Below are positions 24,189-34,079 of a stretch of DNA of 64,000 nt, piece by piece. The stretch's first letter is position 1. Each line of letters starts with the position of its first letter. The notes below the pieces were generated by a model. That model saw only the letters and a list, made by a program, of their open reading frames with translations. It searched no databases and was not told the origin of the DNA. The stretch spans positions 1-64,000 of the forward strand of contig NZ_JAFQSO010000014.1 of NCBI RefSeq assembly GCF_017409525.1, read 5' to 3'. Both the position numbers and the translations under genes were made by a program. Source of the DNA: Methanobrevibacter sp. GTDB taxonomy: Archaea; Methanobacteriota; Methanobacteria; Methanobacteriales; Methanobacteriaceae.

Positions 24189-24898
24189 TGGAAATTAGAT
24201 GGTTAGGTCATTCTGCATTTGAAATCATTAGCGATGATGATGTAAAAATTTTAATTGATCCCTTTATTAGCAATAACCCTTCATGCCAAGTTCCGGTTGA
24301 GGAATTAAACCCTGATATAATTTTGCTCACTCATGGTCACTCTGATCATTTTGGAGATGCATTGGAAATCTCCAACAGCACCAATGCCCCAATAGCTTGC
24401 ATACATGAAATTTCACTCTTTTTAGCTAAACAGGGAATAAGAAATATTAGTGTTAATATAGGTGGATCATTTATATTTAGAAATATCAAATTTACCATGC
24501 TCGATGCTAAACATTCCTCAGACATTGACATTGTTGAGGAAACCGTTCCCGGCGGTAGTGCAGCCAGTTTTTTAATAACATTCGAAGATGGAACTAAGGT
24601 TTTCCATGCTGGCGACACTGGTTTATTCGGTGATATGAAAGAGATTATAGGTGAAATATACAAGCCGGATATTGTATTAATTCCAATAGGTGATAAATTT
24701 ACGATGGGTCCATTCGAGGCAGCCCTTGCTTCAATGTGGTTAAATCCAAAAGTGGTAATACCTATGCATTATAATACTTTCCCGCCTATAGAGCAGGATC
24801 CGGCAATCTTTGCTAATTTTGTAAATCAGTTTAACCCAAACATTGATGTAGTGGTTATGAATCCTGATGAATATTTTGAGTATAATCCTGAAGAATAA
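24188..24898 (+). CDS. UPF0173 metal-dependent hydrolase (metallo-beta-lactamase fold)
   Basis: A 236-residue hydrolase with the metal ligand motif H-x-H-x-D-H (LTHGHSDHFGDAL), further D in DPFI, H in DAKHSSD, D in FHAGDTGLF and H in VIPMHYNTFP. This is the UPF0173 family, widespread but with unclear substrate. Start overlaps the previous stop (TAATG), so it is translationally coupled to the membrane protein. It is convergent with rqcH. Confidence 0.9.
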   Translation: MEIRWLGHSAFEIISDDDVKILIDPFISNNPSCQVPVEELNPDIILLTHGHSDHFGDALEISNSTNAPIACIHEISLFLAKQGIRNISVNIGGSFIFRNIKFTMLDAKHSSDIDIVEETVPGGSAASFLITFEDGTKVFHAGDTGLFGDMKEIIGEIYKPDIVLIPIGDKFTMGPFEAALASMWLNPKVVIPMHYNTFPPIEQDPAIFANFVNQFNPNIDVVVMNPDEYFEYNPEE

Positions 24899-24904
24899 TC
24901 GGGA

Positions 24905-26917
24905 TTAACTTTCATATTTTTTTTCATATTTTTTTCTTTGATGATATTCCTCGTCAATGTCACATTTTCCTGAAGGCAGCACCCTTATGATATCATCAAG
25001 GGTAAGCAAATCATCTTCATTTATCTTATGAATTATTTTTTTGGCAATTGCTTCTTTTTTAGTAAATCCCGGTTTTAAAACAACAAAATTTTCACAATGC
25101 GCTTCCAGGGCATCGATTGGACCGACCATTATTCTTTTTCCTTCATAATCGACGATTCCAATAGCTATCTTTACTCTTGCACCTCGTATATAATTGCGGT
25201 GGCCTCTTATTACAAATGACCCTTTAGCTAAAAATTCCCCCGCTTCAGGTGTTTTTGAAACTTGGTCTGGATGGACCCAAAACACGTCTTGGGATGTGAA
25301 ACCTTTCGACCAAGCAGATGAAAATGATGCTGCAAACTCCCCAGATTCTTTAAGGATATTGTCATTTAATTCAGCACCATTTAATTTTATTGCTAGTGAT
25401 GATGCACCATGTATATCTGCATGCAAATAAATGTCATTTGGCTCTAAATATTTCTTCACGATATTCTCATTTGTATTCGCATCACGGCCGCCGACAACCA
25501 GAATCCCCTCAGAGCTTAAGAACCATCTCAGTTTCTCATACCATTTGAGGTTTTTCTTGACTCTTTTTTTAGGTGTGGATATGTGTTCCATGGCTACGTC
25601 TTTTTTAGCTTTAACTTTTTCAAGTTGTTTTTTAGTATTTTCTATAGCTATGAGGGCACCTTTAGTTTTACGTTTTGCCTTTTTAGCTTTTTCATAATAA
25701 ATCTCTGCATTTTCAGGAATTGTTAGCTTTGGATCGATATTTATTTTAGTGTTGTCAATATCCAAGGTTAAAACGCCTAGCTTGTCGATAGATTCATATA
25801 TTTGAGCTTCATCCATCCCATCTTTTTTTGCTTTTTTCAGTGTTTTTCCAATTTCTTTAAAGGAGTAGTCTTTATCCCTTGCTGAGTTTACAACATTTAC
25901 AATATTTTCAATGCTTGTGTAATTAGAGTAGATTACCTCTCCCTTATGTTGGCTTTCTTCGATAGTTGTATTAAAATTATCAAGTGTTTCTTGCTGTAAA
26001 CGTAATCTTTTTTCATATTTGTTTACTTTCTTATTCCAGGCAGCCTCTTTCACATCTTTTATTGCGGAATTTATTTTTTTGGAGTAGAATTCATCGCATG
26101 CTTCGTTGAAATTGCTGTAGTATGTTTTTTTGAAATCATCATATTTGACTAAATCAAGCGGGACGACGTCCTCGCTGGTTTCGCTTTTCACAATTTGCGG
26201 TTTGGTTGATTCATTTTTCAAATTATCAAATAAATTTTTAAAGCTCTCAAACAATACGTTTAACTGTTCTTCGCTAAGTTCACTATTGGATGTGTTTTTG
26301 TCAAGTTCAATGGTTTCATTTGTCCTTTGTATGACTTCCTCTGCATAGAGGCTGCCAAGACCATTTCTTGCAAGTGTTCTTACAACATCACTGTTCTTTT
26401 TAAATATTTCTTTAAATTCCTCTTCTGTTGCTGTGATTGGATTAATTCCCCTTTCTTCAGGGAATTTATATTCTCTTTTTGAGCTTATGTCTCTATCGCT
26501 CATCAGTTTTCTTTTAAGAGGTAAAATGATATTGTTTTCATCATCTAAAAGAATGATGTTTCCTTTATCGAATAATTCCACGATGATTGTATAATATTTA
26601 TCTTTTTTCACTTTTATTTCGACCACACGGTCAAAGTTGTGTTGTTTAATGCTTTCAACATGTGCGCCTTTAATTCTTTTTCTCAAAAGCATAGGAAAGG
26701 TCGGTGGTGTGGTTGGATTTTCAAGAGGATATTGGCTTGTGTGTATTCTAGAGCCACATTGCATCACTAAATCAACCCTGCCGGTTCCAGGAACATGAAA
26801 TCTTATTATCACTATATCTGAGGTTGGCTGGAATGATTTGTCTACTCTTGCACCACTTAATAATTTATTCAATTCATCACTTATTGTATATATATCCACA
26901 TTTGACATGGATTTCAT
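24905..26917 (-). CDS. rqcH: RqcH/NEMF-type ribosome rescue protein
   Basis: A 670-residue NFACT protein. It contains the N-terminal NFACT-N domain (SNVDIYTISDELNKLLSG, GRVDLVMQCGSRIH), a long coiled coil in the middle (about 300-470) and the NFACT-R domain (EGILVVGGRDANTNENIVKK, DIYLHADIHGASS). RqcH binds stalled large subunits and recruits tRNA for C-terminal tailing in bacteria; the archaeal homologues are thought similar. ATG 26917 follows AAGGTGG; the upstream extra residues lack support. Confidence 0.92.
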   Translation of the reverse strand: MKSMSNVDIYTISDELNKLLSGARVDKSFQPTSDIVIIRFHVPGTGRVDLVMQCGSRIHTSQYPLENPTTPPTFPMLLRKRIKGAHVESIKQHNFDRVVEIKVKKDKYYTIIVELFDKGNIILLDDENNIILPLKRKLMSDRDISSKREYKFPEERGINPITATEEEFKEIFKKNSDVVRTLARNGLGSLYAEEVIQRTNETIELDKNTSNSELSEEQLNVLFESFKNLFDNLKNESTKPQIVKSETSEDVVPLDLVKYDDFKKTYYSNFNEACDEFYSKKINSAIKDVKEAAWNKKVNKYEKRLRLQQETLDNFNTTIEESQHKGEVIYSNYTSIENIVNVVNSARDKDYSFKEIGKTLKKAKKDGMDEAQIYESIDKLGVLTLDIDNTKINIDPKLTIPENAEIYYEKAKKAKRKTKGALIAIENTKKQLEKVKAKKDVAMEHISTPKKRVKKNLKWYEKLRWFLSSEGILVVGGRDANTNENIVKKYLEPNDIYLHADIHGASSLAIKLNGAELNDNILKESGEFAASFSSAWSKGFTSQDVFWVHPDQVSKTPEAGEFLAKGSFVIRGHRNYIRGARVKIAIGIVDYEGKRIMVGPIDALEAHCENFVVLKPGFTKKEAIAKKIIHKINEDDLLTLDDIIRVLPSGKCDIDEEYHQRKKYEKKYES

Positions 26918-26998
26918 AAAACCACCTTGTTTAATCAATACCTTAATATATTATAATCACTAAAATTATATTAATATATTTAATTATGGAGGATATCA

Positions 26999-27271
26999 AT
27001 GGACACAACTATTAAAGTTACAAGTATTCATATTATTTTTGCACTTATTGCAGCTTTAATTTCAACCGCTTTGACTGTAGGTTGGGTCGGATTTAAAAAT
27101 GATCTTTTTGCAGGTTTCGTTGCATTAATCATCTTATATTTCGTAGGCCAATTCTGTCAAAAGAAGTTTGAAGATGAGATTTCCGGATTTTCCCAATGGT
27201 TATGGGATGGAATCGCACCGTTTTTCTTCACTTGGGTTATTTCATACACTTTATTTGTAATGTATTTATAA
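26999..27271 (+). CDS. Small three-helix membrane protein, EMC6-like
   Basis: A 90-residue protein of three membrane segments (about residues 8-30, 34-52 and 68-90) with short charged loops (QKKFEDEIS). The size, topology and C-terminal FFFTWVISYTLFVMYL recall the archaeal EMC6-like family, the partner of EMC3 in the membrane-insertase complex. This is a pattern judgement without search. GGAGGATATCA precedes the ATG. The 3' end overlaps the convergent DUF2070 gene by six bases. Confidence 0.7.
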   Translation: MDTTIKVTSIHIIFALIAALISTALTVGWVGFKNDLFAGFVALIILYFVGQFCQKKFEDEISGFSQWLWDGIAPFFFTWVISYTLFVMYL

Positions 27272-29086
27272 TCCACCAAAGAAAATCCATATAAATACTA
27301 TTAATAATGCTGTAATCAGTAAGACTGGAGCTATGATTTTGCTGACGGCTACAACAGAACTAATTGTTGATATTAATTCTGTTGAATTTTTTGGTCCGAA
27401 AGTTTTCAAATTCTTGATTTTTTCAGTTCCAGTTCCAACTTCTACTTTTTCTAAATCTTTTATCGCTTCAACAATACTTGTTTTCACATATTCAATTATT
27501 TCGGGTCTTTTTGCAATTCCAATTGGATTATATCCTCTGGAAAGCGTATTTACTGTATGAGTATCTGTTGTCATTACTTCAATTTCATCTATTTCTAAAT
27601 CTTTCACAGCATCTATGATTTCCTGCCTGAATCCAATTTCCATGTTGTTTGAATCAAATAAAACGTATGCAGTCCTTTGACCATCGACTTCAATTACCAT
27701 TGTCTTAATTCCACTTTCACCTATTCCCTCCTGCTTGTCCATGGTCTCCATGGAATTTTCGTAGCAACCTATTTTGATTGATTCCTTATCCTGGTTGGCA
27801 TCAATTTTTTCAATGACTTCAATTAGATGGAACACTTCTGAATTTCCAGGAAGGACTTCGCCACTTTCGGGTTCGAATGAATTATGGCAATCGACAATGA
27901 TTGAATCTTCAACGTTACATTTGCTTCTACTTTGGGCCATCATTGTAAGCCCAACACCAAATTCAATATCGTCAACCGCTTCCGGAGCAAAAGTTGATAA
28001 GATTACCATTCCTTCATTGAAGAATTGAACTCCAATATTGGCCTTTTCAGCATTGTACCTTACAAATTTGCTTGCATTTGGTGAATATTCGACCTTTTTT
28101 AAACCTTCTTTTACAGTGTTTTCGATTTTATCGATTTCAGAAACTGCAATTGGATTAAAATCATGTGTTGAAGGGCCATGTGCAACCATTGTGAAATGGT
28201 CGAACTTGTTTGCAAGGAGTGTTGGCATATTGGACCCTCCCAAATCACCCAATGGTCCTGGATGAACTGATGGGGAGATGAATAATGCTTTTATTCCATT
28301 TTCATTTTTAAAACTAACGAAAGTAACTACGGTATCAATAGCTTCGCCCATTGTTTCAAATAGGCCTTCAAGGGAATTTGATCCTTCGTTCATATGGGCA
28401 ATGAATAAACTTAATAAATCCAAAACTCCAATGCCCAAATTCTTTTGAAATGGTGATGCAATAATTGTGATGAATGCATAAATGGCTAAAACAAAGATTA
28501 TTGCTGCAACAATTGCTTTAATAGTGATTTGTAAAATAACTGGGCCTATGAAGCTAGTGTCAATAAACAAGAATGTGATTAAAGTATACATTGTAAGTAT
28601 AAGTATAGGTTGAATCAAGCCGGTTATTGCGGCTACTGTAAAGCGAACTTTGGATGTTGCCCAGAATACTAATGTATTGAATCCATATATTAAAACACAA
28701 CCGAATAGCATGGAATTTAAAAATATGTCTGTGTTAATTAACCATGATACAATGCATCCTAAAATTATGACTATGCCTAAAAAGGTCATGGAAAGACATG
28801 ATAAGAACATTGAATGTTTGATTTTCAGGTTTATTCCATGAAGCATGCTGATAATTTGTTGATTAAGAAAACCACTCATCATGGAGGTGATTCCGAAAAC
28901 TAATATTCCATATAATCCTCCGTAAATTAATTCTTCTACAATCCATTGGTTGGGTGTCAAATCAATTAAAAAAATGGTGCTTCCCAATAAAAAGCTTAGA
29001 ATTATAATTCCCATTGCAGAATATCTGGTTTTTGGCAAAGTTGTAATAAACTTTGATAGTCCTGCAACACTACTCATGCTTGACAT
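27266..29086 (-). CDS. DUF2070 family membrane protein
   Basis: A 606-residue archaeal protein. The N-terminal third has about seven membrane helices (to residue 210); the remainder is a soluble, conserved domain with metal-binding-looking signatures (SPSVHPGPLGDLGGSNMP, VAHGPSTHDFNP, IVDCHNSFEPESGE, TTDTHTVN). This matches DUF2070 of methanogens; function unknown. The His/Asp-rich soluble domain suggests an enzyme, possibly a metallohydrolase acting near the membrane, which is inference. Confidence 0.88.
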   Translation of the reverse strand: MSSMSSVAGLSKFITTLPKTRYSAMGIIILSFLLGSTIFLIDLTPNQWIVEELIYGGLYGILVFGITSMMSGFLNQQIISMLHGINLKIKHSMFLSCLSMTFLGIVIILGCIVSWLINTDIFLNSMLFGCVLIYGFNTLVFWATSKVRFTVAAITGLIQPILILTMYTLITFLFIDTSFIGPVILQITIKAIVAAIIFVLAIYAFITIIASPFQKNLGIGVLDLLSLFIAHMNEGSNSLEGLFETMGEAIDTVVTFVSFKNENGIKALFISPSVHPGPLGDLGGSNMPTLLANKFDHFTMVAHGPSTHDFNPIAVSEIDKIENTVKEGLKKVEYSPNASKFVRYNAEKANIGVQFFNEGMVILSTFAPEAVDDIEFGVGLTMMAQSRSKCNVEDSIIVDCHNSFEPESGEVLPGNSEVFHLIEVIEKIDANQDKESIKIGCYENSMETMDKQEGIGESGIKTMVIEVDGQRTAYVLFDSNNMEIGFRQEIIDAVKDLEIDEIEVMTTDTHTVNTLSRGYNPIGIAKRPEIIEYVKTSIVEAIKDLEKVEVGTGTEKIKNLKTFGPKNSTELISTISSVVAVSKIIAPVLLITALLIVFIWIFFGGL

Positions 29087-29343
29087 ATGATTTTATCCTA
29101 CTATTTTTTATTAAATACTCATATATAAATTGGTCATAACAAATATATTAAATTTATCAAATAATGTATTTCACTTATCAACTTGGCGCATGTGATTAAT
29201 AATTAATTAATTTCTATCCTACGATATCATCTGAAAAATAATGTTTTAAACAAAACCATAAAGAAAAAATATATAATATCTAATTTTTAAAATTAATATT
29301 ACGAAATGAATATAATTTATTTTTGATTAAAAATTTATAAAAT

Positions 29344-29349
29344 GGGGGG
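29344..29349 (+). promoter_or_regulatory. Strong SD that decides the start of the second adhesin
   Basis: GGGGGG at 29344-29349 followed by CTAAAAT and ATT (29357). An in-frame TAA at 29351-29353 rules out any start further upstream. Confidence 0.6.
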
Positions 29350-29356
29350 CTAAAAT

Positions 29357-31747
29357 ATTAGCAAAAATAAGAATATAATAAACATTTTAAGTTTATTTCT
29401 ACTAATAGCGATAATATTTTGTTTTATAAGTTCTTCAAGTGCAGTAGAACTCTCTGAGAGTGATATGGGTCAAAATATTGGGGATAATATAACTGATAAT
29501 ATCGAATATGGTAATCAAAATGCATATGCTGAAAATTCAAACGATGATTCGACTGATTATTTAGGAATGATTGAAGAAACTGAAGTGGAAGAAAATTCAG
29601 GTATGATTTATGTTTCTACAGATGGTAATGATTCAATTGCGGATGGAAGCAAAAATAATCCATATAAAACAATTAATAAAGGAATAAATAACAGTGATGA
29701 AGGATCAACTATCTATTTGTCAGAGGGAACATTCGATGAATTTAACCTCACTGTTGATAAAGATTTGACTATTGTAGGGGTAAAGGACAAGACTGTTGTA
29801 GATGGAAAAAAGATATCCAGAATATTTCAAATGGGTTCCGGCGTAAAATTAACATTAATTGGACTGACTTTAATTAATGGGTATGATGGAGGAAAAAACG
29901 GCATCGGAGGAACCATTTATAATAATGGAGGGGAACTTACTTTAATAGATTGTACAATAAAGGACTCTAATGCTGGCCTTAATGGGGGTGCAATATACAA
30001 TGATAAAGGAGCATTAACCATAATAAACTCAAATATCATTAATAACTCCGCATCTAAATATGGAGGGGCCATATATTCCTTAGGCATTACAAAAATCGAA
30101 AACTCATTCTTTACAGAAAATCACGTTCTATATATGGAAGGAGTTGGGGGAGCTATTGCATGTGGAGGGACTGCATCTTTTAACAATAATTTGTTCTTAA
30201 AGAATTATGCGATATACTCTGCGGGAGCAATACTTAATTTAGCAAATGCGACAATTAATAATTGTAGTTTTATCAATCAATATACTAATTATACTGCAGG
30301 AGCAATCAGCAATCATAATCACTTAATAATCAATAACAGTCAATTTATTGGTGGATATGCAAGATATTATGCGGCTGCAATTCTCGCACCTCCAAGTGGG
30401 CAGCATGTTGTGACTGAAGTATACAATACCATTATTGAAGGAAACTATGTGACAAATCATGCAGCAGTATCCAACAACTTCAAAGACACTGAACTTAAAA
30501 TGGAAAACTGCGCTATTGTTGATAATTACATCCTTCTTAAGAGTGGCCCTGCATATGGAGATATTGCATTGGATGACAATGCTTCCGTATTATATTGCTG
30601 GTGGGGCAAAAATGAGGTGGGCAATTATTATTCCCCACATAGCGGTGATATTGAACCATGGAAAATAAATGCATCAAGATGGCTAATAATGACTTTCACA
30701 TCAGATAATGGAATAGTGTATCAACACGAAAACAACATATTAACTGTCAGCTTGCATCAATACTTTGATAATGAAACAAAAGAGATATATGATTATGATA
30801 CGTATATTAACTTGCCTTTGACTGTTAAATTTTATACAGGCACTGGAAAAACAATAAAGAATGTCGTACTCAATAATGGAACTGCTACAATTAGTTATTC
30901 TCCAGAGCCAAATGTAAGGGCCGTTTACGCTCAATTAAACAATCAAATTTTGGAAATTCCAGTAAAATCTAAAAATGACTCTAAAATCACAGTTAATGAT
31001 TTCACAGGTTACTATAAATCAAACGAAAAGTTAGAAGTGAAATTGACAGATGCTGATGATAATGGCCTTTTCAACAAAACCGTTAATTTAACAATATCCG
31101 GAAAAACTTATAGTGCAAGGACAAATCAATCCGGAATAGCGAATTTTGCAATTGATTCATATCCTGGAACCTATAATGCTGAAATAAGTTTCATTGATGA
31201 GGATTACAAAAATCAAATTAAAGATATTAATGTAAACATTCTAAAAAACAATACATCTATATTTGCAAAAGATCTTGTAAAATTCTATAATGACGGCAAG
31301 AAATTAACTGTAAAATTGATAGACAATAATAAAAAACCATTAGCCTCTAAAAAGGTTAAACTCACTATCACAGGCAAAAACTACTATTGTACAACTAATA
31401 GTAACGGAATAGCTACTTTTGCTATAAACAATAAAGTGGGCAATTACAATGTAAGAATCTCGTTCGATGGAGATAAGGTATATCAAAAATCTCAGGTGAG
31501 TGCTAAAGTTACAGTTAAATTCAAAACAGTTTCCAAAGGCAGTAAGGATAAGGCTATGGTTAAAAAAATACAAGTAGCTCTAAAAAAGAATGGCTATTCC
31601 CGCATCTATAAAGGTAGCTACTTAAAGATTGATGGTGTCTATGAAAAATTAACAGAAAAGGCAGTAAAGCAATTCCAAAAAGATAAGGGATTGAAAGTAA
31701 CTGGAAAAGTAGATGAAAGCACAGCTAAAAAACTAAAAATAATATAG
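29357..31747 (+). CDS. Secreted beta-helix adhesin with peptidoglycan-binding-like C-terminus
   Basis: A 796-residue surface protein read from ATT 29357. The first ATG (29465) lies after the signal peptide; reading from ATT gives a basic SKNKN start, a hydrophobic core and a cleavage site around SSSSA. A right-handed beta-helix follows (about 85-400; repeated G-G-A-I-Y-N and N-x-S-x-F patterns), then a linker and two Ig-like domains of the K-x-Y-x-A-x-T-N-x-x-G-x-A type (about 545-715). The C-terminal 75 residues (SKGSKDKAMVKKIQ...YEKLTEKAVKQFQKDKGLKV) are a PG-binding-1-like domain, probably for cell-wall attachment. It is likely an adhesin for host, biofilm or partner microbes. Confidence 0.83.
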   Translation: MSKNKNIINILSLFLLIAIIFCFISSSSAVELSESDMGQNIGDNITDNIEYGNQNAYAENSNDDSTDYLGMIEETEVEENSGMIYVSTDGNDSIADGSKNNPYKTINKGINNSDEGSTIYLSEGTFDEFNLTVDKDLTIVGVKDKTVVDGKKISRIFQMGSGVKLTLIGLTLINGYDGGKNGIGGTIYNNGGELTLIDCTIKDSNAGLNGGAIYNDKGALTIINSNIINNSASKYGGAIYSLGITKIENSFFTENHVLYMEGVGGAIACGGTASFNNNLFLKNYAIYSAGAILNLANATINNCSFINQYTNYTAGAISNHNHLIINNSQFIGGYARYYAAAILAPPSGQHVVTEVYNTIIEGNYVTNHAAVSNNFKDTELKMENCAIVDNYILLKSGPAYGDIALDDNASVLYCWWGKNEVGNYYSPHSGDIEPWKINASRWLIMTFTSDNGIVYQHENNILTVSLHQYFDNETKEIYDYDTYINLPLTVKFYTGTGKTIKNVVLNNGTATISYSPEPNVRAVYAQLNNQILEIPVKSKNDSKITVNDFTGYYKSNEKLEVKLTDADDNGLFNKTVNLTISGKTYSARTNQSGIANFAIDSYPGTYNAEISFIDEDYKNQIKDINVNILKNNTSIFAKDLVKFYNDGKKLTVKLIDNNKKPLASKKVKLTITGKNYYCTTNSNGIATFAINNKVGNYNVRISFDGDKVYQKSQVSAKVTVKFKTVSKGSKDKAMVKKIQVALKKNGYSRIYKGSYLKIDGVYEKLTEKAVKQFQKDKGLKVTGKVDESTAKKLKII

Positions 31748-31785
31748 GGAATCTTTTTAAATTCTCTATAATATTTTATTTTTTT
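31743..31785 (+). terminator. Hairpin terminator after second adhesin gene
   Basis: TATAGGGAAT (31743-31752) and ATTCTCTATA (31761-31770) pair over ten positions with one G-T, then a long T-run follows. Confidence 0.75.
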
Positions 31786-31975
31786 TTTTAAATCTAATTT
31801 TTGCTATCAAATTGGCCGCATACGAATTTTGAAAAATAATAGATTGTTGGGATGTTCTCAGATTATTGAGCAATTTTTTCCCAATATATTTTTAGCCATT
31901 AACTTTATTTAATCAAAAAATTTTATATATTGTTAGATATTATTTTTTTTAATCATGATAAATTAAGGTGGGGAA

Positions 31976-32497
31976 ATGGAAAGAAAATTGAATGTTCCGA
32001 TTAAAGACGAAAATTTATGTGAGCTAAATGCTGGTGATGTGGTTTATTTAACTGGAAACATCATCACTGCTAGAGATCAGGCTCATAAACGATTGCTTGA
32101 AGAGGGTGCTCCTTTAGATATTGATGGGGCTGTTTTATTCCATGCCGGACCAATTATCTCTAAAAATGATGAGGAATATGAAATGGTGGCTGTAGGTCCT
32201 ACAACATCCATGAGAATGAATCCTTATCAAAGTGATGTTTTGGATATGGGTCCTAAAATCGTCATTGGAAAAGGTGGAATGGACGATAGTGTTCGCGAAG
32301 CATTGGTTCGAAACGAGGCAATTTATGTAGTGGCTACTGGAGGATGCGCCGCATTATATGTCGATGCCGTTGAAAAAATTGAAAGTGTTGCCTGGTTAGA
32401 CTTGGGAATGCCTGAAGCGATGTGGAATTTAAAAGTAAAAGATTTCGGCCCTCTCATTGTTGCAATGGACAGTCATGGAAATAGTTTATATGACTGA
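31976..32497 (+). CDS. Class I fumarate hydratase, beta subunit
   Basis: A 173-residue protein matching the C-terminal (beta) half of class I [4Fe-4S] fumarases and tartrate dehydratases: [37 protein letters not shown] and IGKGGMDD. In methanogens the enzyme is split into two subunits and serves the reductive branch of the incomplete TCA pathway. The alpha subunit with the cluster ligands is not in the window. AAGGTGG precedes the ATG. Confidence 0.92.
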   Translation: MERKLNVPIKDENLCELNAGDVVYLTGNIITARDQAHKRLLEEGAPLDIDGAVLFHAGPIISKNDEEYEMVAVGPTTSMRMNPYQSDVLDMGPKIVIGKGGMDDSVREALVRNEAIYVVATGGCAALYVDAVEKIESVAWLDLGMPEAMWNLKVKDFGPLIVAMDSHGNSLYD

Positions 32498-32593
32498 TTT
32501 TAAAATTAAAACCTAATGCTTATATATAATTTCATTTATAGTATATTTTAATTTATACATAAATTGTAAAAATATTTTTTTGGAAGTGTAATT

Positions 32594-32917
32594 ATGGCTG
32601 ATATTAATGAGTTAGCAGAAAAAAAATTGAAATCAAGAATCAGAAAAATTAAAAAATGCAATAAAGACGAAACTGAAAAACAGAAATTTTTTGACCAATT
32701 AGGAACTTCATTCGAAATATTTTTCCCAAATAAAAAACCTGAAGAGCTCAGTGACAGCTTAATCATTTGGACAACTCCTGAAGGAAAAGTAATTGATGCT
32801 GAATATTCTTATGAGATTCCTGAAAATGAAGAATATACTTCTATTCCTGTTTCTGAAAAAGATTTAAAAGCGATTTTAATATCTTTAGAAGATTTCAAAT
32901 TCGAATTTTCTGAATAA
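32594..32917 (+). CDS. Conserved-looking small protein, function unknown
   Basis: A 107-residue charged cytoplasmic protein: an N-terminal Lys/Glu helix (about 1-40) with a short beta-rich C-terminal part (SLIIWTTPEGKVIDAEYSY). No family recognised. GGAAGTG precedes the ATG. The MJ0158-family gene starts seven bases after its stop, so it is probably co-transcribed with it. Confidence 0.75.
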   Translation: MADINELAEKKLKSRIRKIKKCNKDETEKQKFFDQLGTSFEIFFPNKKPEELSDSLIIWTTPEGKVIDAEYSYEIPENEEYTSIPVSEKDLKAILISLEDFKFEFSE

Positions 32918-32924
32918 TGATTAT

Positions 32925-34079
32925 ATGATTATTAATAATTCCTTAGATGAAGTTAAAAAAAGAGAGAATGCTCTTTCAATTATTAAAGAGATAGTTGAAG
33001 ATAGTGGTAGAAATTCCCTTTTTGACTTAACTGGATTGTCAGGAGGTTTTATTGCATCGCCTTCTGAAATTAGCCTTTTAGAAACATATGTTGGTCCAGC
33101 TATTTTTGAAGAAGAATTGCAGGAGGTTGGTAGGCAGCATATGGGTGGGGAGAAAATTCTACCTTTAAACAGAACTTCTTCCGGAATATTAGCTACAATT
33201 TTAGCTCTCGTTAGTAAAGATTCAAATGTTGTACATTATCTTGCACAATTGCCTGCACATCCATCAATTCCAAGAAGTTGCAAGTTAGTTGGCGCTAATT
33301 ATTCTGAAACTGATGTTTTTAAAGAGTTTTCAATACCTGAAAACACTTCATTGGTTATAGTGACAGGTTCTACAATGGATCATAAAGTAATTGATGAGGA
33401 TGAATTTAGGCAGGTTATTGACATGGCTCATGAAAAGGGCATACCTGTCATGGTTGATGACGCATCAGGAGCAAGACTTAGAACAGTTGTTTTCAATCAA
33501 CCAAAAGCATGTGATTTGGGTGTGGATATTGCCATTACAAGCACTGATAAATTAATGCCGGGTCCAAGAGGCGGTTTGATGGCAGGGAGTGAAGATTTAA
33601 TTGATAAAATAAAAATAAAAGTTAATCAATTTGGTCTTGAGGCCCAGCCCCCATTAGTTCTTGCAATGCTAAACGGTATTAAAAGTTTCAATGAGGAAAA
33701 TTTAATCAACAGCTTTTCAAGAAAAGAGGATCTAATTGAACTGTTAAATTCAAAATTTGATAATTTCAAAACCACCCCTACAGGAGTCATGATTACTCCC
33801 GAAGGCTTGGCAAATGAAATAAATCTAAATCATAACCTGTCCGAAAATGATTTGGCTTTTGTATTCTCATTTATTTTATTAAAAGAGTATGGAATTATTA
33901 CGATTCCTGCAGTTTCAATGCCTGGTGCATCAGCAACAATAAGATTTGACCTATCCACCAATGATGCATTTAATATGGATTTAAATGATTTATGTAAAAA
34001 AATAGAATCTTCATTTAATAAGCTACAAGAAGTAGTTATTAATGAAGATAAATGTAGGGAGATTGTATTTAGTTTTTGA
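32925..34079 (+). CDS. MJ0158-family PLP-dependent enzyme (SelA-like)
   Basis: A 384-residue fold-type I PLP protein of the archaeal MJ0158 family, related to SelA and SepCysS. PLP lysine is in the ITSTDKLMPGPRGG motif (about residue 205), with D-D-A in VMVDDASGA. Homologues have been tested for Sec-related activities without a settled role in organisms that lack selenocysteine. There is no SD near the ATG. It overlaps the convergent birA by 11 bases. Confidence 0.87.
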   Translation: MIINNSLDEVKKRENALSIIKEIVEDSGRNSLFDLTGLSGGFIASPSEISLLETYVGPAIFEEELQEVGRQHMGGEKILPLNRTSSGILATILALVSKDSNVVHYLAQLPAHPSIPRSCKLVGANYSETDVFKEFSIPENTSLVIVTGSTMDHKVIDEDEFRQVIDMAHEKGIPVMVDDASGARLRTVVFNQPKACDLGVDIAITSTDKLMPGPRGGLMAGSEDLIDKIKIKVNQFGLEAQPPLVLAMLNGIKSFNEENLINSFSRKEDLIELLNSKFDNFKTTPTGVMITPEGLANEINLNHNLSENDLAFVFSFILLKEYGIITIPAVSMPGASATIRFDLSTNDAFNMDLNDLCKKIESSFNKLQEVVINEDKCREIVFSF

